A stretch of DNA of 42,175 nt from an uncultured Actinomycetes bacterium (GTDB lineage: Bacteria; Actinomycetota; Acidimicrobiia; IMCC26256; PALSA-555), in NCBI GenBank assembly GCA_903899845.1, contig CAIUKV010000128.1, forward strand, positions 1 to 42,175. Direction: 5' to 3'. Numbering within the stretch: position 1 is the stretch's first letter; each line of letters begins with the position of its first letter. This document shows, piece by piece, positions 8,582 to 17,484 of the stretch. Made by a program: the position numbers and the translations under genes. The notes beneath the pieces are model-generated. The model did no database searches. It had not been told where the DNA came from and saw only the letters and a list, made by a program, of their open reading frames with translations.

Positions 8582-9921
8582 TGGCCCAGGAGACCCCCGT
8601 CGTCACCCGGTTCATGCGGGAGCGCCCCGACGACTCCTGGCAGTTCGAGAGCGCGCGGGCCTACAACGCCGCGTACACGCGCCTCGAGCGGGCCTTCGCG
8701 ATGGGCCCCGAGGCCATCGTGGAGGCGGTCCAGCAGTCCGGGCTCCGGGGCAAGGGGGGCGCCGGCTTCGGCACCGGCCAGAAGTGGTCCTTCCTGCCGA
8801 AGGGCGTGTTCCCCCGCTACCTCTGCATCAACGGCGACGAGGGCGAGCCCGCCACCTTCAAGGACCACATGCTCACCGAGCGCGACCCCCACCAGCTGGT
8901 GGAGGGCGCGATCATCACCGCCTACGCGATCCAGGCGAACCACGCCTTCATCTACCTGCGCGGCGAGTTCGCCCTCGGGGCCGACCGGCTCCAGCAGGCG
9001 ATCGACGACGCCTACGCCCACGGGTTCCTGGGCAAGGACATCGGCGGGTCCGGCTTCGACCTCGAGCTGGTGCTCCACCGCGGCGCAGGGTGCTACATCG
9101 CCGGCGACGAGACCGGCCTGCTCTCGAGCCTCGAGGGCGAGCGGGCCATGCCCCGGATCAAGCCGCCGTTCCCGGCCGCCCAGGGGCTCTACGCCGCCCC
9201 GACCGTGGTCAACAACATCGAGACCATCTCCACGATCCCGTGGATCATCGCCAACGGCGCCGAGTGGTACGCGGGCATGGGGGTCAACCGTTCCACCGGA
9301 ACCCGCATCTTCTCGGTCTCGGGCCACGTCGAGCGCCCGGGCAACTACGAGGTCGAGCTGGGCATGACCTTCCGCGAGCTGATCGAGGGGCTCGCCGGCG
9401 GCGTGCGCGACGGCAAGCGCATGAAGTTCTTCATCCCCGGGGGAGCGTCCTCGCCGTGGCTGCTGCCCGAGCACCTCGACTCCCCGCTCGACATGGACTA
9501 CGCCGGGTCGGAGCTGCGCACGATGCTCGGCTCCGGTGCGATCACGGTGTTCGACGAGACCACCGATCCCCTCCTCGTGTCGTGGCGGCTCGCGAAGTTC
9601 TACGCCCACGAGTCGTGCGGCAAGTGCACGCCGTGCCGCGAGGGCTCGTCGTGGATCGAGAAGGTCCTCTACCGGATGGTCAACGGCCAGGGCCGCCCCG
9701 AGGACCTCGACCTCCTGCTGTCCTTCGGCAGCAACATCGTCCCCGGGCTCAACGCCCCCTTCGCCCAGACGACCATCTGCGCGCTCGGACCGAGCACGAT
9801 GAGCCACGTCGTCAGCCTCGACCGGTGGTTCCGCGACGAGATCGTGGCGCGGCTCGAGCGCGACACCGCTCGGCGCACGAGCCTCGAGATCGTCACCGTG
9901 AGCGCCGGAGCCGACGCATGA
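8581..9921 (+). CDS. nuoF: NADH-quinone oxidoreductase subunit F (14-gene operon)
   Basis: A 446-residue 51-kDa family subunit that binds NADH and FMN, the electron entry point of this complex I. The glycine-rich NADH segment LRGKGGAGFGTGQKW is at residues 55-69 and the flavin region INGDEGEPATFKD follows. The [4Fe-4S] N3 ligands are Cys346, Cys349 and Cys352 (CGKCTPCREG) and Cys400. All catalytic motifs are intact, so this operon should encode a true NADH dehydrogenase. Overlaps nuoG1 by four bases (ATGA). Confidence 0.97.
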   Translation: MAQETPVVTRFMRERPDDSWQFESARAYNAAYTRLERAFAMGPEAIVEAVQQSGLRGKGGAGFGTGQKWSFLPKGVFPRYLCINGDEGEPATFKDHMLTERDPHQLVEGAIITAYAIQANHAFIYLRGEFALGADRLQQAIDDAYAHGFLGKDIGGSGFDLELVLHRGAGCYIAGDETGLLSSLEGERAMPRIKPPFPAAQGLYAAPTVVNNIETISTIPWIIANGAEWYAGMGVNRSTGTRIFSVSGHVERPGNYEVELGMTFRELIEGLAGGVRDGKRMKFFIPGGASSPWLLPEHLDSPLDMDYAGSELRTMLGSGAITVFDETTDPLLVSWRLAKFYAHESCGKCTPCREGSSWIEKVLYRMVNGQGRPEDLDLLLSFGSNIVPGLNAPFAQTTICALGPSTMSHVVSLDRWFRDEIVARLERDTARRTSLEIVTVSAGADA

Positions 9922-12587
9922 GCACCGACGCGGTCCGGATGAGCCAGTGGCCGTCCGAGCAGCCCTACGTGATCCCCGTGGCCCCCGGACCCGACGTGGC
10001 CACGGTGACCATCGACGGCAAGGAGGTGCAGGTCCCCCGCGGCGAGCTCCTCATCAAGGTCGCCCAGGACCACGGCACCTACATCCCGCGCTTCTGCTGG
10101 CACGAGCGCATGAAGCCGGTCGGCATGTGCCGGATGTGCCTCGTGGAGGTCGAGGGGATGCGGGGGCTCCAGATCTCGTGCGCGACCCCGGTCACCGACG
10201 GCATGGTGGTGCACACCCAGAGCCCGGGGGTGAAGGCGGCCCAGGACGGGGTGCTCGAGTTCCTCCTCGTCAACCACCCGCTCGACTGCCCGGTCTGCGA
10301 CCGCGGCGGCGAGTGCCCGCTGCAGGACCAGACCCTCGCGTTCGGGCCGGGCGAGTCGCGCTTCGTCGAGGAGAAGCGCCACTTCGAGAAGCCGATCCCG
10401 ATCAGCGAGACCGTCCTGCTCGACCGGGAGCGCTGCATCCAGTGCGGTCGCTGCACCCGGTTCGCCTCCGAGATCGCCGGCGACGCCCTCATCCACTTCG
10501 GGGGCCGGGGCAGCGGCACCGAGGTGATGACCTACCCCGACGAGCCCTTCTCGTCGTACTTCGCCGGGAACACCGTCCAGATCTGCCCGGTCGGTGCCCT
10601 CACCGCGAGCCCGTACCGGTTCCGGGCCCGTCCGTGGGACCTCGACAGCGTCGAGACCTCGTGCCAGCAGTGCGCGGTGGGGTGCCGCGGCGCGCTCGAG
10701 TCGACCTCGAACCGGCTCGTCCGTCTCCTCGGGGTCGACCTCGACCCCGTCAACCAGGGCTGGCTCTGCGACCGCGGCCGCTACGCCTACGAGTGGGTGC
10801 ACAGCGACGCCCGGGTCGTCACGCCGCGTCTGGCCCGCGAGGGCGGACTGGCCGAGGCGACCTGGCCCCAGGCCCTCGACGCCGCGGCCGAGGCGCTGCG
10901 GCGGGCGCGCGACGAGCACGGACCCGACGCGATCGGGGTGCTCGGCGGCGCGCGCGGCACCAACGAGGACGCCTACGCCTGGGCCCGGTTGGCCAAGGGC
11001 GTCCTGCGCACCGACAACGTCGACGCCCAGCTCGACGACGGCCTGCCCGCCGAGGTCGTGCTCGGTCTGCCCCGGGCGTCGATCGACGACCTCGACCGGG
11101 CCGCCGCGATCGTGATCGTGGGGTCCGACCCGAAGGAGACCCTGCCGGTCCTGTACCTGCGGATCCGGGCTGCGGCCGAGGCCGGCGTGCCGGTGGTCGA
11201 CGTCTCCACGCACGACAACGGCTGCACGCCGTTCGCGGCGTGCTCGCTGCGCCACCGGCCCGGCGAGGTCGCGACCCCGGTCGCGGCGCTGGCCGAGGTG
11301 CTCGGGGGCCGGACCACCGGGTCCGACGCCGACCGGCTCGCCGCCCTCGTCGCCGACCGCGACGGCCCCGTGGTGGTCGTCCTCGGCCGCCCGTCGCTGG
11401 CCGAGCCGGCCACTGCGGCCGTGCACGCGGCCGCCCTCCTGGCCGCGGTTCCTGCCGTCCGGTTCCTCCCGGCGCTGCACCGTGGCAACGTCCACGGCGC
11501 GCTCGACCTCGGCCTCGCGCCGGGCCTCCTGCCCGGTCGGGTCACGCTCGACGCCGGGCGGGCCCACGTGGGCGCGGTCTGGGGTGGCGTTCCCGCCGCC
11601 CGCGGGCTCGACGCCCGGGGCATCCTCGCTGCCGCGGCCGACGGGCGCATCCGCACCCTGGTGCTGCTCGGCTGTGACCCCCTGACCGACTTCCCCGACC
11701 GCCCGCTGGTCGAGCGGGCCCTCGCCGCGGTCGGGACGGTGGTCGTGGTCGGCGCCTTCGCCGACGCGGCCGGCGGCCACGCCGACGTCGTGCTGCCCAC
11801 CACCGTGTGGGGGGAGCAGGACGGCTCCGGGACCAACCTCGAGGGCCGCGTGCAGCGGCTCGCCCGCAAGGTCACCCCCGGCGGCGCGGCCATGGAGGCG
11901 TGGCGGATCGCCGGTGAGCTCGCGGCGCGCCTCGGGGTGGACTTCGACCTCGAGCTCACCGCCGAGGTCCAGGACGAGATCGCCCGGGTGGCCCCCGCCT
12001 TCGCCGGGGTCGACGCTGCGGTGCTGCGCCGCGCCCGCGACGGCGTGGTGCTCCCGCTCGTCGACCACGCCGACGAGATCGCCTGGGGCCCGGCGCCCCT
12101 GGGCGCCGGCGTGTCCTGGGAGCCGATCCCGGCCGGGGCCGACGCCGAGCCGGTTCCCGCCGATGCCGAGGCCGCGGCGACGCCCACGGGCCCGCCCGCG
12201 CCGCCCGTCGCCCTGTGGGAGTGGCGGGGCCCGGCCGAGCCCGCGCCGACGGTGCCGGTCGACGCGTACGCGCTCCGGGTCGTGGCCGCCCGCACGCTCT
12301 ACGGCGCCGACCGGGCGGTGCTCGAGTCACCGTCCCTCGCTGCGTTCGCGCCCCGCGACGCCGTGCTGCTGGTGAGCCGGACCGACCGGGACCGCATCGG
12401 CGTGGCCGACGGCGACCGCGTGCGGGTCACCTCGGCCCGGGCCACGGTCGAGCTCCCCGTCGTGGCCGACGCGCGCATCCCCCAGGGCGTCGCCTTCCTC
12501 CCCGCCAACCGCGCGGGCGCGGGGATCGGCGACCTCGTCGACCCGGACGCGGCGGTGACCGACCTGCGGGTGGAGACGCTGCGATGA
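9918..12587 (+). CDS. nuoG: NADH-quinone oxidoreductase subunit G (14-gene operon)
   Basis: An 889-residue 75-kDa family subunit that relays electrons from NuoF towards NuoI. In order: a [2Fe-2S] domain (Cys60, 71, 74, 88); a His/Cys-ligated cluster (His120, Cys124, 127, 133); a ferredoxin-like cluster (Cys173, 176, 179, 223); and the CxxCxxxCx27C motif (Cys249, 252, 256, 284) of the extra cluster N7 found in some bacteria. The remainder is a molybdopterin-oxidoreductase-like domain that is catalytically empty in complex I. An Ala/Pro-rich linker lies near residues 740-770. A longer upstream open frame exists, but the ATG at 9918 overlaps the nuoF stop and gives the normal N terminus. Confidence 0.96.
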   Translation: MSTDAVRMSQWPSEQPYVIPVAPGPDVATVTIDGKEVQVPRGELLIKVAQDHGTYIPRFCWHERMKPVGMCRMCLVEVEGMRGLQISCATPVTDGMVVHTQSPGVKAAQDGVLEFLLVNHPLDCPVCDRGGECPLQDQTLAFGPGESRFVEEKRHFEKPIPISETVLLDRERCIQCGRCTRFASEIAGDALIHFGGRGSGTEVMTYPDEPFSSYFAGNTVQICPVGALTASPYRFRARPWDLDSVETSCQQCAVGCRGALESTSNRLVRLLGVDLDPVNQGWLCDRGRYAYEWVHSDARVVTPRLAREGGLAEATWPQALDAAAEALRRARDEHGPDAIGVLGGARGTNEDAYAWARLAKGVLRTDNVDAQLDDGLPAEVVLGLPRASIDDLDRAAAIVIVGSDPKETLPVLYLRIRAAAEAGVPVVDVSTHDNGCTPFAACSLRHRPGEVATPVAALAEVLGGRTTGSDADRLAALVADRDGPVVVVLGRPSLAEPATAAVHAAALLAAVPAVRFLPALHRGNVHGALDLGLAPGLLPGRVTLDAGRAHVGAVWGGVPAARGLDARGILAAAADGRIRTLVLLGCDPLTDFPDRPLVERALAAVGTVVVVGAFADAAGGHADVVLPTTVWGEQDGSGTNLEGRVQRLARKVTPGGAAMEAWRIAGELAARLGVDFDLELTAEVQDEIARVAPAFAGVDAAVLRRARDGVVLPLVDHADEIAWGPAPLGAGVSWEPIPAGADAEPVPADAEAAATPTGPPAPPVALWEWRGPAEPAPTVPVDAYALRVVAARTLYGADRAVLESPSLAAFAPRDAVLLVSRTDRDRIGVADGDRVRVTSARATVELPVVADARIPQGVAFLPANRAGAGIGDLVDPDAAVTDLRVETLR

Positions 12588-13789
12588 TCCCGATCCTGGG
12601 CGCCGATCCGCTGTTCCGCGACGGCATCGACGGCACCGTCGTGCTCATCGTGATCGTCAAGACGATCATCGTGTTCACAGTGCTGCTCGTCGCGGTGATG
12701 TTCTACGTGTGGTTCATGCGCAAGGTCATCGCCGACATGCAGAACCGCATCGGCCCGCAGCGGGCCGGGCCCTTCGGTGTCCTCCAGACCCTCGCCGACG
12801 GCATCAAGCTGTTCTTCAAGGAGCAGTCGTCGCCGGAGTGCGCCGACCCGCCCGTGTTCCGGCTCGCGCCCTACCTGGCCATCATCCCCGCGTTCATGGC
12901 CTTCGCCATCGTCCCGATCGGTGGGCTGGTCCCCGTCGCCGGGCGCCAGACCTACCTCCAGCTCGCCGATCCCGGGGTCGGGGTCCTCTGGCTGCTGATG
13001 ATGTCGGGGATCGGCCTCTACGGGGTGATGCTCGCGGGGTGGGCGTCGGGATCGAAGTACCCCCTCCTCGGCTCGGTGCGGGCGTCGGCCCAGCTCCTGA
13101 GCTACGAGGCCGCCCTCGGCCTCGCGGTCGTCGGCGTGCTCGTGCACTCCGGCTCGCTGTCCACCCGCACGATCGTCGACCAGCAGGCCTGGACCGGCAT
13201 CGGGTCGATCGTCTCGCAGTGGTACTGGCTGCCGGCGATCGGCGCCTTCGTCATCTTCTGCATCTCGGCCATCGCCGAGACCAACCATCCCCCCTTCGAC
13301 CTGGTCGAGGCCGAGCAGGAGCTGGTGGGCGGGTTCCACACCGAGTACACGGGGATCCGGTTCGCGATCTTCTTCCTCGCCGAGTTCATGAACGTCATCA
13401 CCATGAGCGCGATCGCGGTGACGCTCTTCCTCGGGGGCCCCGCGGGCCCGGCCCTGGGGTTCCTCGCCGCCGACTCGTGGGTCAACGTCTGGGTGATGCC
13501 GGTCTTCTGGTTCACGGTGAAGCTGCTCGTGCTGCTCTACGCGACGGTGTGGATCCGGGCGACGCTGCCCCGGTTGCGCTATGACCAGCTCATGGCCCTG
13601 GGCTGGAAGTACCTCATCGAGCTCGCCTTCCTGTGGGCGATGATCTCGGGGGTCGTCGTCGTGGGCGCCCGCGAGGGCTGGAACCGCTGGGTGACCGTCC
13701 CCGCCGCGGTCGCCGGCGCCGGCATCGTGCTCGCCGTCCTGTGGGCCTGCCTCCCTCGCCGGGGCGAGCCGGTGGAGGAGATCCGCTGA
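12584..13789 (+). CDS. nuoH: NADH-quinone oxidoreductase subunit H (14-gene operon)
   Basis: A 401-residue membrane subunit (ND1 family) with about eight to nine helices that builds the quinone entry channel and links redox chemistry to the proton-pumping arm. Marks: [19 protein letters not shown] after the first helix, KLFFKE, and the charged loop [20 protein letters not shown]. It overlaps nuoG1 by four bases (ATGA) and nuoI1 by one. The C terminus is extended by a further hydrophobic segment ([18 protein letters not shown]) that is absent from nuoH2. Confidence 0.96.
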   Translation: MIPILGADPLFRDGIDGTVVLIVIVKTIIVFTVLLVAVMFYVWFMRKVIADMQNRIGPQRAGPFGVLQTLADGIKLFFKEQSSPECADPPVFRLAPYLAIIPAFMAFAIVPIGGLVPVAGRQTYLQLADPGVGVLWLLMMSGIGLYGVMLAGWASGSKYPLLGSVRASAQLLSYEAALGLAVVGVLVHSGSLSTRTIVDQQAWTGIGSIVSQWYWLPAIGAFVIFCISAIAETNHPPFDLVEAEQELVGGFHTEYTGIRFAIFFLAEFMNVITMSAIAVTLFLGGPAGPALGFLAADSWVNVWVMPVFWFTVKLLVLLYATVWIRATLPRLRYDQLMALGWKYLIELAFLWAMISGVVVVGAREGWNRWVTVPAAVAGAGIVLAVLWACLPRRGEPVEEIR

Positions 13790-14490
13790 TGGGTCGGTTC
13801 AGTGGCTTCGGGATCACCATCCGTCAGGTCGGCAAGGTCGTCACCGGGAACTACCCGGAGGAGAAGCGGCCCAAGCCGGCCCGGTTCCACGGTCGCCACG
13901 TCCTCAACCGGTACGAGGACGGCATGGAGAAGTGCATCGGCTGCGAGCTGTGCGCCGGGGTCTGCCCGGCCCGGTGCATCTACGTGCGCGGGGCCGACAA
14001 CCCGACCGACGCCCCGGTCTCGCCCGGCGAGCGCTACGGCTTCGTCTACGAGATCAACTACCTGCGCTGCATCCACTGCGACCTGTGCGTCGAGGCGTGC
14101 CCCACCGAGGCCATCACCGAGACCAAGCTGTTCGAGTTCTCGTTCACGAACCGGTCCGACGCGATCTACACGAAGTCCGAGCTGCTGGTGGACGACACCG
14201 GCCGGGCCCGGCGCCAGCCCTGGGAGCTGTGGCTGGGGGGCGAGGACGACGACACCAGCGCGTGGATGCGGGCCACCGCCCCGTCGGGCCAGGTGGCGTT
14301 CGAGGGCCGGGTCGGCTGGTCGGGCGAGCTCGGCTTCGGCGTGCGCGCCCCCGAGCAGGGCCAGACCGCTCCGGGCCCGCTCGAGCCGGCGGTCGACCCC
14401 GCCGACGGGGCCGCCCACCACGGGCACGGCGACCACGGGCACGGGAGCGGCGGGCACGGGAGCGGCGGGCACGGGAGCGGCGGGCATTGA
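13789..14490 (+). CDS. nuoI: NADH-quinone oxidoreductase subunit I with His-rich tail (14-gene operon)
   Basis: A 233-residue TYKY-family subunit with two [4Fe-4S] clusters, N6a and N6b. The ligands are Cys49, 52, 55, 59 and Cys94, 97, 100, 104, both in CxxCxxCxxxCP order. It passes electrons from NuoG to NuoB. The unusual part is the C terminus: about 25 residues made of His, Gly and Ser ([10 protein letters not shown], then GSGGH units), encoded by a 15-base tandem repeat and lying outside the conserved fold. Such a tail could bind metal ions; that is inference. NuoI2 lacks it. Confidence 0.96.
   Translation: MGRFSGFGITIRQVGKVVTGNYPEEKRPKPARFHGRHVLNRYEDGMEKCIGCELCAGVCPARCIYVRGADNPTDAPVSPGERYGFVYEINYLRCIHCDLCVEACPTEAITETKLFEFSFTNRSDAIYTKSELLVDDTGRARRQPWELWLGGEDDDTSAWMRATAPSGQVAFEGRVGWSGELGFGVRAPEQGQTAPGPLEPAVDPADGAAHHGHGDHGHGSGGHGSGGHGSGGH
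14436..14487 (+). repeat. 15-base tandem repeat encoding the His/Gly tail of NuoI1
   Basis: Three exact copies of CGGGCACGGGAGCGG (14436-14450, 14451-14465, 14466-14480) and a partial fourth, in frame, encode repeating His-Gly-Ser-Gly-Gly. It ends at the nuoI1 stop and the nuoJ1 start. Copy number could vary between strains. Confidence 0.92.
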
Positions 14491-15077
14491 TCCCCGTCCT
14501 GTTCTTCCTCGCCGCCGCCGCCACGCTCGCCGGTGCCCTCGGCGTGGTGCTCGCGCGCAACCCGGTCCACGCCGCGCTCTTCCTCGTCCAGACCCTGATC
14601 GGCGTGGCGGTGCTCTTCCTGCTCCAGGACGCCGAGCTGGTGGCCGCCGTGCAGGTGATCGTCTACGCGAGCGCGATCGTCGTGCTGTTCCTGTTCGTGA
14701 TCATGCTGCTCGGGGTGGACCGGGCCGAGTCGATGGAGGACCGCGTCCCCTATCAGCGCCCGGCCGCGATCGCGCTCGGGGTCATCCTGCTGGTGGAGCT
14801 CCTCGTCCTCGCCGGCCACGAGTGGGCGACCGGGCAGCCGACGGCGAGCGGCGTCCCGCTCGAGGGTGGCGGGTTCGGGGGCAACGTCGAGCGGGTCGCC
14901 CGGGTGCTGTTCACCGACTTCCTCTGGGCGTTCGAGATCACGTCGGTCCTGCTCGTGATCGCCGTCGTGGGGGCGGTGGTCCTGGCCCGGCGCAGCGGCC
15001 AGAGGGGCGCGCCCATCGACGCGCCGGAAGGGGCCGACGAGGGCGACGCCGGTGCCGCCGAGGAGGCCCGGGTATGA
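14487..15077 (+). CDS. nuoJ: NADH-quinone oxidoreductase subunit J (14-gene operon)
   Basis: A 196-residue membrane subunit (ND6 family). Helices include the [20 protein letters not shown] region and the conserved [20 protein letters not shown] segment, whose broken helix moves during turnover in complex I structures. The start is taken as TTG at 14487, which overlaps the nuoI1 stop by four bases (TTGA); no ATG or GTG lies near. The C terminus is an acidic Glu/Ala tail. It overlaps nuoK1 by four bases. Confidence 0.93.
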   Translation: MIPVLFFLAAAATLAGALGVVLARNPVHAALFLVQTLIGVAVLFLLQDAELVAAVQVIVYASAIVVLFLFVIMLLGVDRAESMEDRVPYQRPAAIALGVILLVELLVLAGHEWATGQPTASGVPLEGGGFGGNVERVARVLFTDFLWAFEITSVLLVIAVVGAVVLARRSGQRGAPIDAPEGADEGDAGAAEEARV

Positions 15078-15394
15078 CCCTGGCCGCGCTCGAGATCACC
15101 AGCAGCTACTACCTCGTCCTCGCCGCGATGGTGTTCACCATCGGCGCCGTCGGGGTGCTCACCCGCCGCAACGTGCTCGTCATGTTCATGTGCGTCGAGC
15201 TGATGCTCAACGCCGTGAACCTGTCGTTCGTGGCGTTCGCCCGGGCGCTCGACGACGTCACCGGCCAGGTGATCGTGTTCTTCGTCCTGGTGGTGGCCGC
15301 CGCCGAGGTGGCGGTGGGCCTGGCGATCATCGTCGCCATCTTCCGGCGGCGCCGCCACGCGACCGCCGACGACCTGCGGGCCCTGAGGGGCTGA
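15074..15394 (+). CDS. nuoK: NADH-quinone oxidoreductase subunit K (14-gene operon)
   Basis: A 106-residue, three-helix membrane subunit (ND4L family) carrying the buried glutamates of the central proton axis. Diagnostic sequence: [20 protein letters not shown] and [13 protein letters not shown]. The start ATG overlaps the nuoJ1 stop (ATGA). It is followed by a 23-base interval that holds a possible minicistron before nuoL1. Confidence 0.96.
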   Translation: MTLAALEITSSYYLVLAAMVFTIGAVGVLTRRNVLVMFMCVELMLNAVNLSFVAFARALDDVTGQVIVFFVLVVAAAEVAVGLAIIVAIFRRRRHATADDLRALRG

Positions 15395-15397
15395 CCC

Positions 15398-15421
15398 ATG
15401 GCGACCGGAGCCTGCTCGTGA
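15398..15421 (+). other. Possible seven-codon minicistron between nuoK1 and nuoL1
   Basis: ATG at 15398 opens a reading frame of seven codons (MATGACS) that ends in TGA at 15419-15421. Its stop overlaps the GTG start of nuoL1 by the same GTGA arrangement used elsewhere in this operon. A purine-rich GAGGGG lies upstream of the ATG. It may simply be chance, but the layout would allow re-initiation at nuoL1. Confidence 0.3.
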
Positions 15422-17481
15422 ACGCGCGCGACATCCTCGACTACCTCGGGATCATCCCGCTCCTGCCCCTGGCCGGGGCGGTGATCCTCCTCCTGGCCGG
15501 GCGCCGGATCGGCGAGCCGCGGGCGGGGTGGCTCGCCACCGGGATGATGGCGCTCGCCTTCCTGGGGTCGGTGGTGGCCCTGTTCGCGCTGCTCTCGCTG
15601 CCCGCCGACGGGCGTCTCCAGGTCAACCAGGTCTTCACGTGGATCCCGGCGGGCACGTTCAGCGTCGGCATGGGCACCCAGGCCGACCCCCTCTCGGTGA
15701 CGTGGCTCCTCCTCGTGACCGGGGTCGGGCTGTGCATCCACCTGTACTCGATCGCGTACATGCACGGAGATCCGCTCTTCTCCCGGTTCTTCGCCTACCT
15801 CAACCTGTTCGCCGCGTCGATGCTGATCCTGGTGGTCGCCGACAACCTCCTGATGACCTTCCTCGGCTGGGAGGGCGTCGGGCTGTGCTCGTACCTCCTG
15901 ATCTCGTTCTGGTACCGGCGCAACGACGCCGCCACCGCGGGGAAGAAGGCCTTCGTCACCAACCGGGTCGGCGACGTCGGGTTCCTGCTCGCGATGTTCC
16001 TCATCATCGCCACCTACGGCACGCTGGAGTACACCGCGATGGCTCCGGCGGCCGAGATCATCAGTGCGGGCACGGCCACCGCGATCGCGCTGCTGCTGAT
16101 GGTGGGAGCCATGGGGAAGAGCGCGCAGCTCCCGCTCCACCTCTGGCTCACCGATGCGATGGAGGGCCCCACGCCGGTCTCGGCCCTCATCCACGCCGCG
16201 ACCATGGTCACCGCCGGGGTCTTCCTGATGTGCCGGGCGTACCCCTTCCTCGAGGTGAGCCACGACGCGTCGGTGGTCATCATGTGGATCGGCGCGATCA
16301 CCGCGCTGCTCGCCGGCACCGTCGCCGTGGTGCAGCCCGACATCAAGCGGGCGTTGGCGTACTCGACCATCAGCCAGCTCGGGTACATGTTCCTCGCCAT
16401 CGGGGTCGGTGGCTACGAGGCCGCCGTCTTCATGGTGCTGTGCCACGCCTTCTACAAGGGCTGCCTGTTCCTCGGGGCCGGGTCGGTGATCCACGGCAAC
16501 GGCGACAACCAGGACATGCGGATCATGGGCCGGTACCGGAAGTTCCTCCCCGTGACCGCCTTCGCCATGGTGATCGCCTGGCTCGCGATCGCCGGCATCC
16601 CACCCTTCGCCGGCTTCTGGGCCAAGGACGAGATCCTGGTCGAGGCCTACGCCCACGGCGACTACGGCGTGTGGATCGTGGGAACGGTCGCCGCGCTGCT
16701 CACTGCGGTCTACATGACCCGGCTGATCTTCCTCACCTTCTTCGGCAACGCGCGCTACGAGGCCGCCGACGCTGCGCCCGCCGTGCCGGTGGTCTCGGGG
16801 GGCAGCGACGAGGGCGATCCCGCGGACGCCGACGGTCACGACGGCGACGAGGACCCGTTCGAGGACCACCCGACGGTGGTGTTCGGTGAGCCGCCGCGCC
16901 CGAGCCGCCTGCACGGGCACCGGCCCCATGAGAGCCCGGTCCTCATGCTGGTGCCGATCCTCGTCCTCGCCGGCCTGTCGGCCGTGGGTGGGCTCCTGAA
17001 CCTCCCGTTCGGCAAGCTCGACTTCCTGCACCAGTTCCTCGAGCCGGTGTTCGAGGGGGCCAAGGGCGTGAAGGCGACCACCGCCCAGAAGCTCACGGCC
17101 GAGGGCCTGTCGGTCCTCATGGCCCTGATCGGGGTGTCGATCGCGCTGCTCGTCTACCGCCGGGGCCTGCGGTCGCCGGACCGCGATCCCCTCGTCGACC
17201 GGTTGCGGCCGGTCAGCACGCTCACCGGCAACGCCTACTACTGGGACGCCGGCGTCACCCGCTTCGTCGGGGGTCCCGGCGAGCGCGGGGCCTCCTGGCT
17301 GAACCGGGTCTTCGACGCCCGCATCATCGACGGTGCGGTGAACGGCACGGCCTGGCTGTTCCAGTGGGCCGGCCGCGCCGCCAGCCGGGTCCAGGACGGC
17401 TACGTCCGGCGCTACGCGCTCGGCATCCTCCTGGGGACCGTCGCCGTGCTCGGCTTCGTGCTCCTGTGGGCGGGGCGGTAG
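15418..17481 (+). CDS. nuoL: NADH-quinone oxidoreductase subunit L (14-gene operon)
   Basis: A 687-residue distal antiporter-like subunit of the proton pump. The key acid is in LGWEGVGLCSYLLISFWYRR and the key lysine in VGAMGKSAQLPLHLW; ALIHAATMVTAG follows. The last helix after the long amphipathic arm is at the C terminus. A variable loop around residues 445-503 is unusually acidic and His-containing and is absent from NuoL2. The GTG at 15418 (preceded by CGGAG) is the likely start; an ATG at 15398 is in another frame and stops at once. Confidence 0.95.
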   Translation: MNARDILDYLGIIPLLPLAGAVILLLAGRRIGEPRAGWLATGMMALAFLGSVVALFALLSLPADGRLQVNQVFTWIPAGTFSVGMGTQADPLSVTWLLLVTGVGLCIHLYSIAYMHGDPLFSRFFAYLNLFAASMLILVVADNLLMTFLGWEGVGLCSYLLISFWYRRNDAATAGKKAFVTNRVGDVGFLLAMFLIIATYGTLEYTAMAPAAEIISAGTATAIALLLMVGAMGKSAQLPLHLWLTDAMEGPTPVSALIHAATMVTAGVFLMCRAYPFLEVSHDASVVIMWIGAITALLAGTVAVVQPDIKRALAYSTISQLGYMFLAIGVGGYEAAVFMVLCHAFYKGCLFLGAGSVIHGNGDNQDMRIMGRYRKFLPVTAFAMVIAWLAIAGIPPFAGFWAKDEILVEAYAHGDYGVWIVGTVAALLTAVYMTRLIFLTFFGNARYEAADAAPAVPVVSGGSDEGDPADADGHDGDEDPFEDHPTVVFGEPPRPSRLHGHRPHESPVLMLVPILVLAGLSAVGGLLNLPFGKLDFLHQFLEPVFEGAKGVKATTAQKLTAEGLSVLMALIGVSIALLVYRRGLRSPDRDPLVDRLRPVSTLTGNAYYWDAGVTRFVGGPGERGASWLNRVFDARIIDGAVNGTAWLFQWAGRAASRVQDGYVRRYALGILLGTVAVLGFVLLWAGR

Positions 17482-17484
17482 ACG

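Noticed and set aside
8784-9917. Upstream extension of nuoG1 that would give a 1267-residue protein
   Set aside because: It overlaps nuoF1 in another frame and encodes Arg/Pro-rich sequence with no similarity to NuoG; the ATG at 9918 gives the normal start.
14436-14487. Short CRISPR-like array
   Set aside because: The units are 15 bases with no spacers and continue the nuoI1 reading frame.
15398-15418. Frameshift joining the MATGACS peptide to NuoL1
   Set aside because: NuoL1 has a complete N terminus from GTG 15418 with its own purine-rich site, so no missing part needs to be explained.
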